This document shows positions 33,190-46,072 of a DNA stretch of 64,000 bases, piece by piece; the first letter of the stretch is position 1, and every line of letters begins with the position of its first letter. The notes beneath the pieces are model-generated. The model was not told where the DNA came from, made no database searches, and saw nothing but the letters and a program-made list of their open reading frames with translations. The stretch spans positions 62,001 through 126,000 of the forward strand of contig JASWJB010000096.1 of NCBI GenBank assembly GCA_032433595.1. Reading direction: 5' to 3'. The DNA is from Conoideocrella luteorostrata (lineage: Eukaryota; Ascomycota; Sordariomycetes; Hypocreales; Clavicipitaceae). The translations under genes were made by a program, and so were the position numbers.

Positions 33190-34334
33190 GAAAGAGTTAA
33201 GCTTTCTCTGATACGTTGGCTTGTACTTCAACGAGCAGGAGCCCGCAGTCTTGTGGACTCTCTGTGGATTTGCACTGAAGACGTACGGAGACCGCGTTGC
33301 TAGGCACCTAGGCGAGAAACACGACGTAACCAAAAAGGCGAGAAGGGGTCTCAACAAGATCGTCCAATCTCTTGAGCTACCTCACCCCGCCAAACTGGAA
33401 CAAAGATCCGATGGCTCGGAACAACATCCTCATCTATGCCTGGTGAGCAGTGCAATATGCAGACACTGTTTATTCTGATCCACAAGTCTGGATGTCATCT
33501 CGCGACATCTCAAAAAGATGCATCGCAAGAAAATGAACCTTAAAACAAACGGCAAGGGGAGCTGGTTGCGCGATCATATTGACGAGCATCTACTTTTCAT
33601 GGCTGGCAGGTCGGTGATATTCAAAATGTATGGCAAGTTAAGCCCAACTCCTAACAATGTCCATTTCGTGATTTAGACGTCGCACTAACCACGAGGGTTT
33701 ATCCTGCCATCTAGCGCCATGCGGCAGCTTTGAGAAACCAAGAAGTACATCTTCTGTTGTCTGCGTTGAACGTTTCGAAAAGTGCGTATGCGCTCAACAA
33801 AACGCCAGCTCTGGTGACAAACTGGATGCGACGGACGGGTTGGGCTGAAACATTCAAAAATACGCGCCGTGATGTGCTGGTTTCTCTTTCTAAACTATTA
33901 TATCCTGGTTCCGGCCAGCTTGAACTAGCTGAGCATAACGGCTCTGTTCTGGGTAGTCCGGAGGCTGATGAGAACAAATCGTTTCAAATAGTCGAAGCGC
34001 TTGACAGACTACTCGACCGATGCGGTGATACCGTGCGACATCCAGATGTTTCAATACGTCGGCGGATTCGGGGGAGGTTTATAGATCGACCTTACAAAGG
34101 ACCATTTGAGCTTGTCGCGTGAGCTAAGTCTGAAAAATAGTACCGGAGATTGTTAAACCGCTGCCTTTGCTTCTGGATCCGCCTGTGGCGTCGGCCATCG
34201 CACATTGTCAAGGCCATAACTGGTCGTTCTTTGCATGATTCACAATTGCACGCTCTGGAATCCCTTTGGTGCAACCGAATCTAGAAAGCCGATAATCTAA
34301 TGAAAAATGAGGCTCGTGACCATGTTGCAGAAAT
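33190..34334 (+). pseudogene. Decayed OrsD (DUF3505) gene, copy 2
   Basis: Fragments in several frames: the N-terminal zinc module (CGFALKTYGDRVARHL, CRHCLF), a linker, then NWMRRTGWAETFKNTRRD and ALDRLLDRCGDTVRHPD (33730-34122), which match the OrsD layout of copy 1. An acidic segment (DEGYEDEYDEVFENVEYG) lies beyond the inserted LTR at 34540-34788, as in copy 1. It carries frameshifts and a solo LTR. Confidence 0.6.
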
Positions 34335-34539
34335 TGTTGGAATCCTTCCGCCAAGCACAACAAGGAGCACAGAGCGAGTCACGTGGTCACCTTTCGGCCA
34401 CACTATTTATACGGTGATATCGAGCCTTCCACCTTGACTTGCTTTCTTCTTCTTAGATAGATGATATTGAATACACTGTTTTTACCCTTTTGATGCAGAT
34501 GATCTAGATCACCCGCACAGCACCCCTGTGCAACCCGCA
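34335..34539 (+). mobile_element. Solo LTR, family 1, inserted in OrsD relic copy 2
   Basis: 205 bp, from TGTTGGAATCCTTCCGCC to CAACCCGCA, with perfect 5-bp target duplication GAAAT (34330-34334 and 34540-34544). It shares GCCAAGCACAA, GTCACGTGGTCACC, TATTTATAC and GATGATCTAGATCA with the LTR at 493-685. Confidence 0.88.
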
Positions 34540-34788
34540 GAAATAAAGCATGTTGATGACAACAGCATACCAAATAGCGACGAAGGGTATGAGGATGAGT
34601 ATGACGAAGTGTTCGAAAATGTAGAATACGGTAGTGAGTACGACAATGAACATAATGATAGAGGAACATATGATAGTGTTGCTTCGCATGAGGAGCAAGA
34701 CAACTGCGCTGAAGAAGTGAACGAGATGCTAGACGACCATTTTGGTTTACCCATGGAGGTCTGGACATTAGCGCTATCTGTAGGTTAA

Positions 34789-37060
34789 AGTCGGTTTCCC
34801 ATCGAACAAGACGCGTCCGTGGATATAATTCTGCGCTTCTGTTACTTTATAGCTATAGAAGACTTTGAAGATGGCCAGCCTAGCTTGACTTTGCTTGTGT
34901 ATTTTAGTGCGGTGTGCGGTCTTTCCTGTTCTAGTGGGTCTGAATTTCTCCGTCCTGCTCAATACACGACGCATTTATGTGGCTTTATATACTGCATTAG
35001 ACTTGTGATTATTGAGGCGATGCTGCCGCGCGTCTCCCATGACTGCATTCACATGCCGGCGAGGCCGCGAACGGGGCAATTCTATATCCTGCAAAAGACT
35101 CGCCGTAAATACATGTGTGAAGGGGCTAGGCAGTATGTACAGTGGGAGAGTTGCACATAAATAGCTGTGCAGCCCTGCTGGAGGATCTCCACCGGGCGTA
35201 ATAAGTGTCGGCTAGAAATCTATCTTGGCTACAGTATCAGTTAATTTACTACGTATAGTATTGTACAGTACTGTGCAGGACAATTGTAAGGGTGTCTTAA
35301 TTTGACATACACGGTCTGTGAGACATTTCTATATACTTTCAATTGCAGCCAGTTCTATATTTATTTTCGTACCCTAGTATATACTGCTCTCCTAGTACCC
35401 ACCGTACATAGCATGACAACACAAACGCCAGAGAGAAAGATGGCTCGCAAACTACTCGATTTTATTTTCCGTATTATCCGTAAACAAGCTGGAGCATCCC
35501 TGAGTTCTTCTGAACAAGGCGATTTTGGACGAGCTGTGTGCAGCGCGACAACCCCACAAGAGCTCCTGAGACTGAATGGATATGTAATACAAAATTGCCG
35601 TTGGAAGCCGTATAGCGGGTGGCTCAGTCATTTATATGGCGGCAGCGACGGGGCACAGGAAACAGCAAGAAGTCTATACAACCACTACTTGAGCTCCAGG
35701 AACACGGATTCTACATCGCCGATTGTAAACCACAATCCAAGGTTAGGTCTGCTATCTTCCTGTACATCGCCTACATTTAGCCACTTGTCGACTTTTTAGC
35801 TAATCAGCTACAGCAGCCGTAGTACCACAGTAGCGAATTCCTCTTTCCAGATCCAAAACATAAGCAGAAATACCTATCTACTGCACAAGCAATAGCAGCC
35901 CTTCGACGCTTGACTTAAAATCTATAGACGCCGTGGACAATATCCCTGTATCGCTAGGCGGCAATTGCTATCGCTAAGCGGTATATTAGTGAACTTATAG
36001 AGAAGAAAAATTTTTACTAACTATCTAACGCAAGCTCTCTTATGCGAATAATAGCAGCGGGGGTAGCGCATTATCTATGTATACTATTAATAGTATACGC
36101 TATTAACAGGGCCTTACTAGCGCGCTTATAACTAAAGCTTCTTAAGATATACCGCTAACTGTCTACACTTTAGTAAATTTAGAATTAAAAATACTATAAG
36201 GATTATTATTTAGTAACGCAGGAAGTAGAGTAAAGCTAAAAGATAATCTACTAAGCATAGATATAGCTTAATATTAGTAGTAGTTAAAGAGACCACATAG
36301 CCTAAGTAACATTATAATTGCCCCTAAGAGAAGAAAGAGAGACATTATAGGTAGTAATTATAGCACTCCTGCCGCGGAATCTACTATAGTTATACTGCCT
36401 AAGGGGTTTATATATAATGCAGAATACTAGATTATTATTTATATTACCTATGAGTCTATAGTGTAGCTAAGGCCTAGCTTATTCTACCGCTACCTTAACG
36501 GCAGGTATTGCCTTATAGGCGCTACTTATAGGGCATATATAGAATAACTTAATAAACTCCGGCTTTACCTATTTAAATAGCTAGTTATGCTATAAGAAGT
36601 GGTTAGATTAATCCCAGGCCTATGGGTGTACAAAGCGTTCCGGTGTACTATTTATAGAAGCATAACAACTCGGAGAGGGAAGAGCCTGGAGCATATCTCT
36701 ACACATAAGCTCGGTGTCTCACCAGCAAAGGCTTGGGAGGTAGGAAAGATAAGCCAATGTTACGCAGACGTTCTCGTCAGCAAAAGGGCTAATAGCGTGT
36801 TTCGAAGTTGTGCCGCAATTATCTTCAAGATAGCAGTTAATAATATAAGTACTAATTGTAAGAGTCAATATTTACCGCTAGCCAAAGGCTTGCTCAACTT
36901 TGCTGCAGTCTGACTTTAACACATAATAGTTTGTAAGGATCTAGCACAGTGGGTTGGGGACAAGGCCAGGAAAATCAGGGTTTGGTTATTCAGTAATTCA
37001 AGATTATATTATTCTACGCGGTAAATAATAACAATAACACTATATAATAATAATACTATT
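34789..37060. other. Gene-poor, increasingly AT-rich stretch
   Basis: One plus-strand frame with an internal ATG at 35413 (129 codons, ending 35799) has ordinary composition but no recognisable motif. It may be the start of a lost gene. From 35800 to 37060 stops are dense and the sequence is TA-biased, like RIP-mutated DNA. Confidence 0.35.
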
Positions 37061-37065
37061 CCATT

Positions 37066-37447
37066 AAGGCCCTTAGGCGCTACTGTTGCTGCAATTGTTG
37101 GGGCTTATGCGGAGACTCTGCTGACAGCGAAATAGAGATAGCGGGCAAGCTCGTTCGCTCAGGGTCAAGTATCAGCTACACTTGCTGCTCCGTAGCTGGA
37201 GCTAGGCAGGTCTGATCTACATGACCGCTTACTGTTCTTGTTGAGTCGGCCATCGGGACCGTCGGGCTCGCTTCGACAGGTGATTCGGCACGCTTCGGGA
37301 AGGGTGTTGGAGTTAGCAATCTTGGTGGCTGCAACAGCAGGGGGCGGTGCTGTCGCCGATAGTGCCGTGGGAGCTTCTTTGCGGACCTTGGGCGCTGCAG
37401 TTGGCGCTATTGTTGGGGGTTTGTGCGGAGGCTTTGCTGGACAGTGA
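37066..37447 (+). pseudogene. Duplicated glycine-zipper membrane-peptide exon
   Basis: The frame ending at 37447 reads LELAILVAATAGGGAV, then LGAAVGAIVGGLCGGFAGQ and a stop: a Gly-zipper membrane helix as found in pore-forming or membrane-inserting proteins. No ATG opens this frame (a stop lies shortly upstream of 37201), so it is a 3' exon or a relic. A second, more decayed copy of the zipper end lies at about 37073-37135 (GGCGCTACTGTTGCTGCAAT aligned to GGCGCTGCAGTTGGCGCTAT), with G-to-A type changes. Confidence 0.4.
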
Positions 37448-39740
37448 AATGAGGTGGATAACAACAATGACAGCTGTAGACCCCAAGAATGCGGCAGGCT
37501 AAGGAGTAAACCAACTCTCCTTTGCAGTTTCTAGGTTTAAGGTGAATTCCGAAGAACTTCACGGCGAAGGGCCAACCGCCGAAGGTGGAAGAACCCTCAC
37601 CATGTGTCCGCGCAAGCTGTCTCTAGCTGTCACAGCAGCCCTCACAATTATAGACCAATACGGACTACCAGAGACATAACCTATATAACCCAGAGCTGAT
37701 TCGTAGCTTGCGTTAAATCATCGACGCGATCGAAGCTTCCGGCTTTGACGTTGGCTTAGGCGGCGGCTGGTTTATGACATTGCTTAAAGAGAGGTTCTGT
37801 ACTGATTTTCTTCAATTAACGAAGGAATCTGCCGCTTCTTTATAGAGTGAGTTTAGCGAAGGTAATGGGCTGAGTGCATTGTCTTCAAGTTAATGCTTCC
37901 CTATTGCATTATTAAATCTTTACACGCCTGGCTATTGACTCCGGATTCTGCTTCCACTGATTTATCCGGCTGGTTGCAGTTATGCTCGATCTAGGGACCC
38001 CGCAACTTATATCTAGACCTAGCAGCAGAGTGCGATGCGGAAGATAGGTAAGGCAACGCTTGCTAGAGATAACAAAGCAGTAGGAACACGCTTGAAGTTG
38101 CAGACTGCGCTAGTACAAAAAGAAAACTTTTATATCTTTAATCCCTTCGCAAGGGTTTTCGTAATGTTCTGTGTTGTTTAAACACGTCTGTAATTGTGAC
38201 CAAGATTATTGTAGAAATAATATTCTTAGACTAAAAGCTCGCATACTATTCTAGGTGTGTTTATAGGTTATTATAGTTAGCATGAAATATTAAAGCAGAT
38301 GTTTAACCACCACTGTGTTAGTGTAAGTGTGGTACAGTAATAATAAGGTAGCGAAAATGGATGTTTTATCTCCTCTGCACCCCTCTTTTGAAGAAAAGCA
38401 GAATTTAACCGCAATATAGTAAAACCTAGCTTATCCTATATAATCTAGTTATTCTTTTTATCTATCCTTACTGCGGACTTAAGCATATTCTCTTAAGTAA
38501 TAAAGTCAAGAACCTCTTGTTTTGTCCGCGAGATTAAGCTATTCCCTAAAGCATTCTTAAACATTGGTTATAGCTTGCGTCGGGTAAAGTCACACGTTAG
38601 TTTCATATCATTAACGGCAAGGTCTTGATTATCTGCCTGGACAGCTAAGACATTCCTAAGATCCAGATTCTAGTATAACATAGCCTAACCCTAAGACGGT
38701 TTTTCTAAGTTAATCTCCGTTATAAGAATTACAGTATCTAAATTACTATTACTATTTATATTAACGTTTTAACCAGGTGGGTTAATTTAGTTATTACTAT
38801 CTAAATATTTCCATAACCTTAGAGGCATTCTAAGACGCTCTAATATTAGAGAGAGGCTCCCTTCGCTGCTGTGGGTTAACCTAGTGGGATATACTCTAGT
38901 TATATTAATTAAATCGTATAAATTAGAGCCGTGAAGTATCTTTTCTCTATAGCAGTATATATTGACCCTATAGACTGCTACAGAACCATAGTCTTCTATA
39001 TATAATATAGTTTCTTGGGTTCCTTTTATCTAGTAACTAATTAGATAGTCAATAATATGCCGAAAGTCTCTAAGCGTAATATCCTTGTGAAATTCGTGAG
39101 GAGTTTCTCGCACTATAATTATAGGACTACACTATTTATAAGGAGTTTTTCTAGTTAAAGCCACAGAGGTTAAGATACTATAATTAATGCTTAAGCCATC
39201 CACTAAAAAGGTTTCCTGGTAACTTAGAGCAACAGAGTAGCCTTCTTTGCGTAGTGCCAAATAGGTTATACTAGAACCAAGGTTTTGGCTACGTATAGGG
39301 TTATGCTTAATGCGCATTGTTCCTCCAGTTGCTCTAAGATAATAATAATTGTTAATTGTTTTGTATAGTATCCCTATGCCTTCTTTTATTTTGCGTTCAC
39401 AAAGGAGCTATATTAATCTTGGCTGTACATGGCACACAGGGAAAAATATTGCTCGCTTGTGGTTAATAAATGGTCAAGAAAGCTGCATAGCAAAACGCTT
39501 GCATAGGAGTTTGTGGATTAGCTAATTAACACTTTGACAGACTTTAGAATAGTACTAAGCGCTACTTATCGCTTACACCGCTTAGCAGGATATGTGTTGC
39601 ACATTACACAGGAGTCTTCTGGCTCAAAATCGGAAAGTAAACCATCCTTGGGTCTTGGGGGAATACTAGCGCCTTCGCTGTTGAGGGGCATTAGCTTTTA
39701 GATCGTTTCCTCACATCCTACTAGAACAAAGTCAGTAAAC
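37448..39740. other. No recognised gene
   Basis: Decayed sequence. A minus-strand frame at 39132-39317 is part of a longer stop-riddled reading (38800-39320) that looks like a RIP-mutated protein gene, but I cannot name it. Confidence 0.35.
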
Positions 39741-41140
39741 TTACAGAATAAGATGTATATTCCTCCTGTTATCCTGTGACTCATTTGCACGTTTCACTTT
39801 TAGCCCCGTTTGTGACAACCCCTGTAGGGTTATTTCCGAGAAACTTGACACAAGGCTTGATTGTGGTATATCTTGGGTGAAGACGACTTTTTGCCCTTGA
39901 GCGTCGCTCTCCATAAGAGTTTTACATCTGGTAACGAGCATATTTTCCAAAGATTAAAGTGCAGTGTTCTAATTTGAGTTTAAGCATAGAACACCCTAGG
40001 CAGGATAGCAAGCACCGTGTCTACCTCGAGTGCTTATTGGCTGAGGCAAACTCCGAAGGTAGGCCTTTCACAAAAGGTAAGATTTTTTTACTGCATCTGA
40101 AGTAGGGAATACTTATGCTTAATGCTGGATTGTCCCCATAATGTACAATTAACTGCATCTTAGCATGAAGACAATAAGACGCCTCACAGTCTTGTTTAAA
40201 TTTGTTATTGAACTGAGCAAGAATACTACTCATGAAGTGAGGCATCTCATTAGATGTCAGTTGCGTCTATGCCTGAGTAATACTGATGCGATACTTAAGG
40301 CTAATACTTGTCTTCGGTTTTCGAGGAACTAGAGGGATTCGAGTCTTGCGGAATTGCGGATATTGCATTGCGATGAATGATAGTATGCAACAGTCTATTA
40401 TAGGTCGAGCAACGAATTTTAAGGTACGCCACAATTTCGATCCAAACCCAGGTCCGTAAGTCCGTTCAAGCAACTCATAAATATCTCTTAATTCAACACA
40501 TTCGTATTCTGGACAAGCCGTTCTCTTAGCTGAGTCTCTTCAACATCTGTTGTTTTAAGAAGGCTTGTGAAAGCTCTCCAAGTATGGTTGGCTGACTCGT
40601 TATAGCATGCCTCGTCTGAGTCTGGGCGTTCCCTAAGGGAATCTCGAAGTTGTTCCACCAACTGGTCAAGTCTTTTTCTGACATAGTCCATCGCAACGAG
40701 CTCGAATGTACCGGACGAAGCTAGAAGCGAGCTTTATTACAATCATAATTGACTTTGGAGGCACGCCGGAAAGCTTACTGTTGCGAAACAGATAGTCCTC
40801 TGACTTGGTACAATAGTGTTCCACCTGTTCGAGATTGCCTTTATGTTGCACAGAATTTTGATTCGTGTTAGAACCAAAGCAATCATTCCTAGCAACATTA
40901 ACCTCCACATAATCTTCTTGTTCACGCAAGGCAGACGCCGTGACTATATCCCAACCCTTGCACGGCGACAGTAGTTGCGCAATGCAATCGAGGAACTTTG
41001 AACCCACTGAGTCCCTTGCTGCTCGCAAAATTTCCGCTCGTTCGGTTTCTACATTAACACAATCGCATTCAAGTTCTGCATCATCTGGGTTCTCTTCCAG
41101 CTACCCATACTCGATATGGCTTCGCTTCTTGTCAAGATAA
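39741..41140 (-). pseudogene. OTT_1508-type deaminase-fold gene, inactivated
   Basis: On minus, broken frames form one protein of the fungal OTT_1508-like deaminase family: LVEQLRDSLRERPDSDEAC, then ERTYGPGFGSKLWRTLKFVA, YCLHAKMQLIVHYGDNPAL, YFRCSKK and, in the tail, SLVSSFSEITLQGLSQTG. The family's catalytic HAE reads HAK here, and the expected CSKKxCxxC zinc-binding pair is CSKKILPFV, so both active-site elements are lost. GAG to AAG and Cys-codon losses fit C:G to T:A (RIP-type) mutation. In-frame stops occur at several points. Confidence 0.6.
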
Positions 41141-41281
41141 GATAGAATATGCGCAGCCCATATGACATAGGCGATGCGATCGTCGGGTTCTGTACGACTC
41201 TCCCGTTTAGACTCTATTGGAACGGAACGCAGCATTATATGATGCAGCTCTTTGACAAAAGCAGAGTGAGTTGGTGACAAA

Positions 41282-41333
41282 AGAGATAATGTGAGCTAGG
41301 CGTCAGCAGAGATAATGTGAGCTAGGCGTCAGC
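41282..41333. repeat. Perfect tandem duplication of 26 bp
   Basis: The unit AGAGATAATGTGAGCTAGGC (first 20 of 26) occurs twice head to tail without mismatch. A third, partial unit (AGATAGACATCAGC) and further GATAATGT echoes follow. Confidence 0.8.
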
Positions 41334-43591
41334 AGATAGACATCAGCGTGCTTGCAGATAATGTTAAACTAATTGACTTTGGACAAACCTGCATCCCGTG
41401 ATGGGATACGGAGGGCGTGTTCCCCGCACGGCGCCTAGCCACAGTGTGACTAACTTCACTGATTTCAGCCCACTTGACGAAATGATTGGTCACAGGGAAG
41501 TGAAGTGAAGTTCCGGCACAAAACTTAATAATATTAATAGTAGTAACTAGACGGAATGCGCCAAAAGCTTAGTTGCACACATACTTTAACGCGGGATGTT
41601 GCGTGGCAAGGCTATACCAAATGCAGAGCTTTGATTCTATGGGTGTTGGCGCCTCTTTTCCCGGGGTTGTCGGGTCTGCAGAGGCTCGCGTAAATATCTG
41701 GTTTAGGTTTTGCGGTCACGACTCTAGCATCAATTGAGTTTCGCGGTCAACAACATTGGGTCGACATTTTCGCAGTCAGCTATTTACCTAATCTGGATAG
41801 CTGCGCCCGCAGCTAGAGCAGCCACATGGGCTCAGGGCGTCATGGCTATGAACAAGTTACTAGATGCACGTAATTTCTTAGGATGGGTCACTCTTCTCCT
41901 TTTTTTGTTATTTTAGTTATTTATGACGTATTCTATTTATCCACGCAAAAATTGGTTCGATATGACGCAATACAAGAGCTTAGCAGTCCTGAGCCTCGTT
42001 TTAGGAGACCTGAGCGGCACATCATGACACAGCTAAACCCCCTTCAACATGAGAAAGTGGATCCAACCTTGATATAGCGGAGTGGCGGTCGCAGGTTTGG
42101 ACAGGCCACGAGACCGCTTTGAGAACACGTTTCTCTAGCTAGTTAGCATGTGGCTTCTACGTCTAACGCTTCCCCGGCGATTTTCCAGAACCCCTTGGTT
42201 CCCTGAGCTGCTTGCCGCTGTACGGAGTATGTTCGTGCTGGTTTCTGTTGGAATTAATAGGAGAGGTTCAAATTTGTTCGCATTCATGGGAAGAGCTGTA
42301 CGCTTGACGAGGGATTCCAACTCAACCTAATTTTTTATATGCATGTCCTGTAGTTTCATTATATGTGGTGACTACGCACAAAGCATCGTCGACCAGCGAC
42401 TGATAGCTACGTGCTTTGATTAATGTATTGGGCTTTGTTCTCGGGTTATTAGCAGATTATACAATGTGGCGTGTGCGAGGGTTAGATCTCGTCGAGACGA
42501 GAATAGCTACTGTCCGGATGATGAGTGCCGTAAATGGCTAGATGAGTCAGGCAGTGGCCCGGATGTCTCGGGATGACAAATCAGCTTATAGAAGACCGTA
42601 GAAGTCGATGGAAGGAAGAAAGGTGCTACCAATAATAAGAGGCTTTCAGGGCTCTTCAGGAAGGTGAAGATGATTATTTTCAATATATTTACTTAAATCC
42701 ATCTATTTCTGCCGATTTTCACTGTTGCAAGTTGCTCTCAAACGCTTGAAGTCACATAACGCAACAGATCTATTCACACGCTCGTGAAGGAAATACCCAG
42801 CGCAGAGTGTTCGCACACTTACTGATAAGCTAATCAATCACTATCAGTACATAACACCAAAAGTAATCAATCTGTTTTCGGTAAGGGTCTTATCAATCAG
42901 TACTGATTGTTGGGATGTCTGGATTTAGGTGGAAGAAAAGCCAGGCTTGGGCTATCATTGCATGGAATCCCGTAACTCCTCCGGTACCACGAAGATATCA
43001 GAGTTAGATAAGACAAAAGAGTAAATAGGCTGTTGAATTGCGATCATCAATCCAGTCTAGTGTTCACAGTCGGAAGTTAGGGTCCATTTTGCCTCCTATC
43101 CTGTCCCGTGATGGCCACGTCGCGGGCTCATATCACACTCGATCAGTATTAATCTGTAACCAAGGTTTCTATGCCAGAGGCAGACAAAGAGCTTTTGGAA
43201 ACCGGATATGAAAGCAGTCAGAGCTAGCATAAAGTTTGCTTTGGTTACAGGCCACCTTGATGTCCAATGAAATGGACGAGGGAGGAGAGTCAGGGAGGTC
43301 ATGAGCCGAAATCATGTCCTCGAAAGAGCAGATACCGCCGCTTCAGTTGCTTTAGATAGGATGCTGGATCTCGAATAGCCTTCGAGCAGGTGTAATTCTC
43401 GGCGTAAACCCCGAGGTGGAGGTTTCGCAGTAGGCACGTATGGATCAGAAGCGGAAAGCAAAGACTGGAACCAATCTTTCAAGGGCTGGGTCAGATAAAG
43501 GTACCAAGCAGATAGCTGCCGTCCTGACTAATATCACCGGGCGTAATAGACTCTCTGTGTGTATGTACCTATATAGATCACTACGTAACTA
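41334..43591. other. Gene-free stretch with LTR fragments
   Basis: No gene. A 5' fragment of the family-3 LTR is at 42248-42310 (TGTTGGAATTAATAGGAG, then GGGAAGAGCTGT). A degenerate family-4 LTR seems to occupy 42511-42766: it shares CTGCCGATTTNCACTGTTG and the end CACATAACGCAACA with the intact LTR at 50675-50972, but no target duplication is visible. Confidence 0.5.
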
Positions 43592-45592
43592 TCAACTCCT
43601 CGTATAAGGATACTGGCGGCCAACACTCTCAACACGGACACCGAGCTTGGCCATGTCACCCGAATTAATAATGCCCCGACCGTCGAAGAGCCAGCGTGGA
43701 AGAGCCATGGAGTCAGCAATTTGTTCCCAGTTGAGGCGCTCCTTGATGTTGTACTCGTTACCAGTTCGTAAGCCTGTAGCATGGCCATTCGTCTTGCTCT
43801 CCTGCTCCTGCTGGCAGTCGGGACAGTCTCTCCCACAGCTAGGCTCAGTTTTGAACCGGTTCAGAGGGTCATGAGGCGGCTTATTTTCTTGCTGGACAAG
43901 GTACTTGTGCAAAGCCAAGAGCTCATTCTCCGAAGGAATCGCCTCCCTGAATGGACGGGGGTCCGCCTTGGGAATTGGCTTGCGACCCGCTGTCTTATCA
44001 GGAGCAGCCTCGACAGACGTGGACTTGGGCAGTCTTTCGTTGCGGAACTCGTCAAACTCGGTGGCAATAATAACGGCTGTTGCGTCATCGCAGGCACTAT
44101 AGGCGTCTCTGTAGACGGTGATTTTGCTACACTCTTTGAGGGGCCCCAAAAGGAATTGAATCTCGTTCTGAATAACTAGAGGGTTGCAGCAAGGATCAAA
44201 AACTGCAATTTCGCGAGGACGCTCCTCTAAAAGCGACCGAATCACCTCCAAAGCGGGAGCTTCACGTGTGTCGGTAGTATCTTTTTTAAAGGCATAGCCA
44301 AGAATGCAAACTTTTTTATCTTTCAGGGTGTCATTCAGGCATTTGACGATGCGATTGGTAAACCGGTCACGGGCGTACCCGTTCATTTTGACAACTTGGC
44401 GCCAGTACTCGCCAACCTCAGGCAAGCCTATAGAATCGGCAAGATAAACAAGATTGAGAATGTCCTTTTTAAAGCAGCTACCGCCAAAACCGATGCCAGC
44501 AACAAGAAACTTGTTTCCGATTCGCGGATCAACGCCGACAGCGCGAGCGACTTCGTCAACGTCAGCACCAATCTGTTCGCAAATAGCGGAAATAGAGTTG
44601 ATACTGGAAATACGCTGCGCGAGCATCGAATTTGCTACAAGCTTGGCCAACTCAGAGGACCAGACATTAGTCGTCAGAATGCGCTCGCGTGGGACCCAGG
44701 CTGCATAAACATTGGCAAGCTCCTCGGCTGCGAGTTTTCCAGTCAATGTAGGAGCGGAACCAATGAGGACTCGATCTGGATAGAGTAGATCGTTCACGGC
44801 GGTACCGGCGGCGAGAAATTCAGGGTTAGAAAGAATCTCAAAGTGGGCGCCAGGACGATGCATAGAAATCTAGCTATAGTATTAGCAAATCTGAATATTG
44901 GCCATCGTTAGAATTGCAGGACATTACAGTGTTGGCAACTAGCTGGGCTGTGCGGCACGGAACTGTGCTCTTCTCGACGATAATAGCACCTTCTCGAGCG
45001 TTTCGCGCTACGACGGTAGTGGCTGACTCAAAAGCTGTCATATCCGTGGCGTTTCCAGCGCCAATGCCATACCCTTTGGTTGGCGTACTGACCGCAATGA
45101 GGACAATGTCGGCCTCCGCAATACCGCCAGCCACATCCGTGGTGAAGGAAAGGTTGCTGGTGCGCGATGGAACTCGGATTTCTCTATGATCCATATTTAT
45201 GCTTCCAGTGTCCAAGGGGATTTCATTGCGTATGGACGTCTCGCGGGCTCCATCACGGGCAATACGAACAATGTCGTGAAGACCGGGCTCGTAGATGGGA
45301 GGATGTTTCGAGTTCCAGCGACGAATTCGAGCCTGGTCACTGTCCACGACAGTGACCTTGATATGAGGGTTTTGGATTGCAAGGACTACAGCAGTGGGTC
45401 CGCCTGCAGTGGTGTATTAGTTCGGCTTGTTCAGCCTATACGACAAAGAAAGGGACCTAGACGTAGTGTATGGAATCCTGCGCGTGCCGACTTACCCACA
45501 TAGCCAGCGCCAACGCAACAAATATTGCGGACGGAACCAGGGGTTCTAGGCGTACTTGAGGCGTTAATTGTGCCGTTGAGGTTCACAGCCAT
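43592..45592 (-). CDS. UDP-glucose 6-dehydrogenase
   Basis: Exons 45592-45496, 45403-44928 and 44869-43592 give 616 aa. It oxidises UDP-glucose to UDP-glucuronate with 2 NAD+. N-terminal Rossmann motif GAGYVGGPTA (split by intron 1 after the first G of GG), then YEPGLHDIV, VSTPTKGYG, STVPCRTAQ, HFEILSNPEFLAAGTAVNDL, and the catalytic Cys in GIGFGGSCFKKD. The C-terminal NAD domain has ILGYAFKKDTTDTREAPA and AVFDPCC. About 100 residues of polar linker (EENKPPHDPLNRF to CPDCQQEQESK) interrupt the last domain before LPRWLFDGRGIINS, as in other filamentous-fungal forms, which explains the length over the roughly 490-residue animal enzyme. The ATG at 45592 is the first in frame. Complete and likely functional. 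Confidence 0.92.
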
Positions 45593-46072
45593 GACCGCGT
45601 CGATAATAGTGGTAAAACGGTGAGGGCCAGGTAAGGGGGCGGATGGTATAGCCGTTGTAGAATCGTAACGGTATCGCACGCTCTGCGCAAAGGAGCAGTG
45701 CTGGGATATTAGTGCTAATTATGTGTCGACACACATTAGGACGGTAAGAAATGTCCCCCCGTGTTGCTTTGGGAAAGAGTCCGTGATCCGTAAATGTGGT
45801 CGAAAGGACTACGTCTCCTCTTATAGATGCAGACGCGGAAGCGATCTGTGGTTGATATGCGAGGGTGCTACTGAATATCGCTCAGCCCACCGAATTCGTT
45901 ACAGTACAAAAAACGCAGTTGTTGGAAGAAGATAAGAAGTCCGGTGCAAAGGGCCTACGATGAAGTCTCTTTTATCTTTCATGCGACTCCTTTTGAAGAA
46001 TATGATGTAAGTGACATGTGGTCATAATGAAAGAAGACTTCCTTTCCTAAAGGCAAAGATAAGAAACATGCA

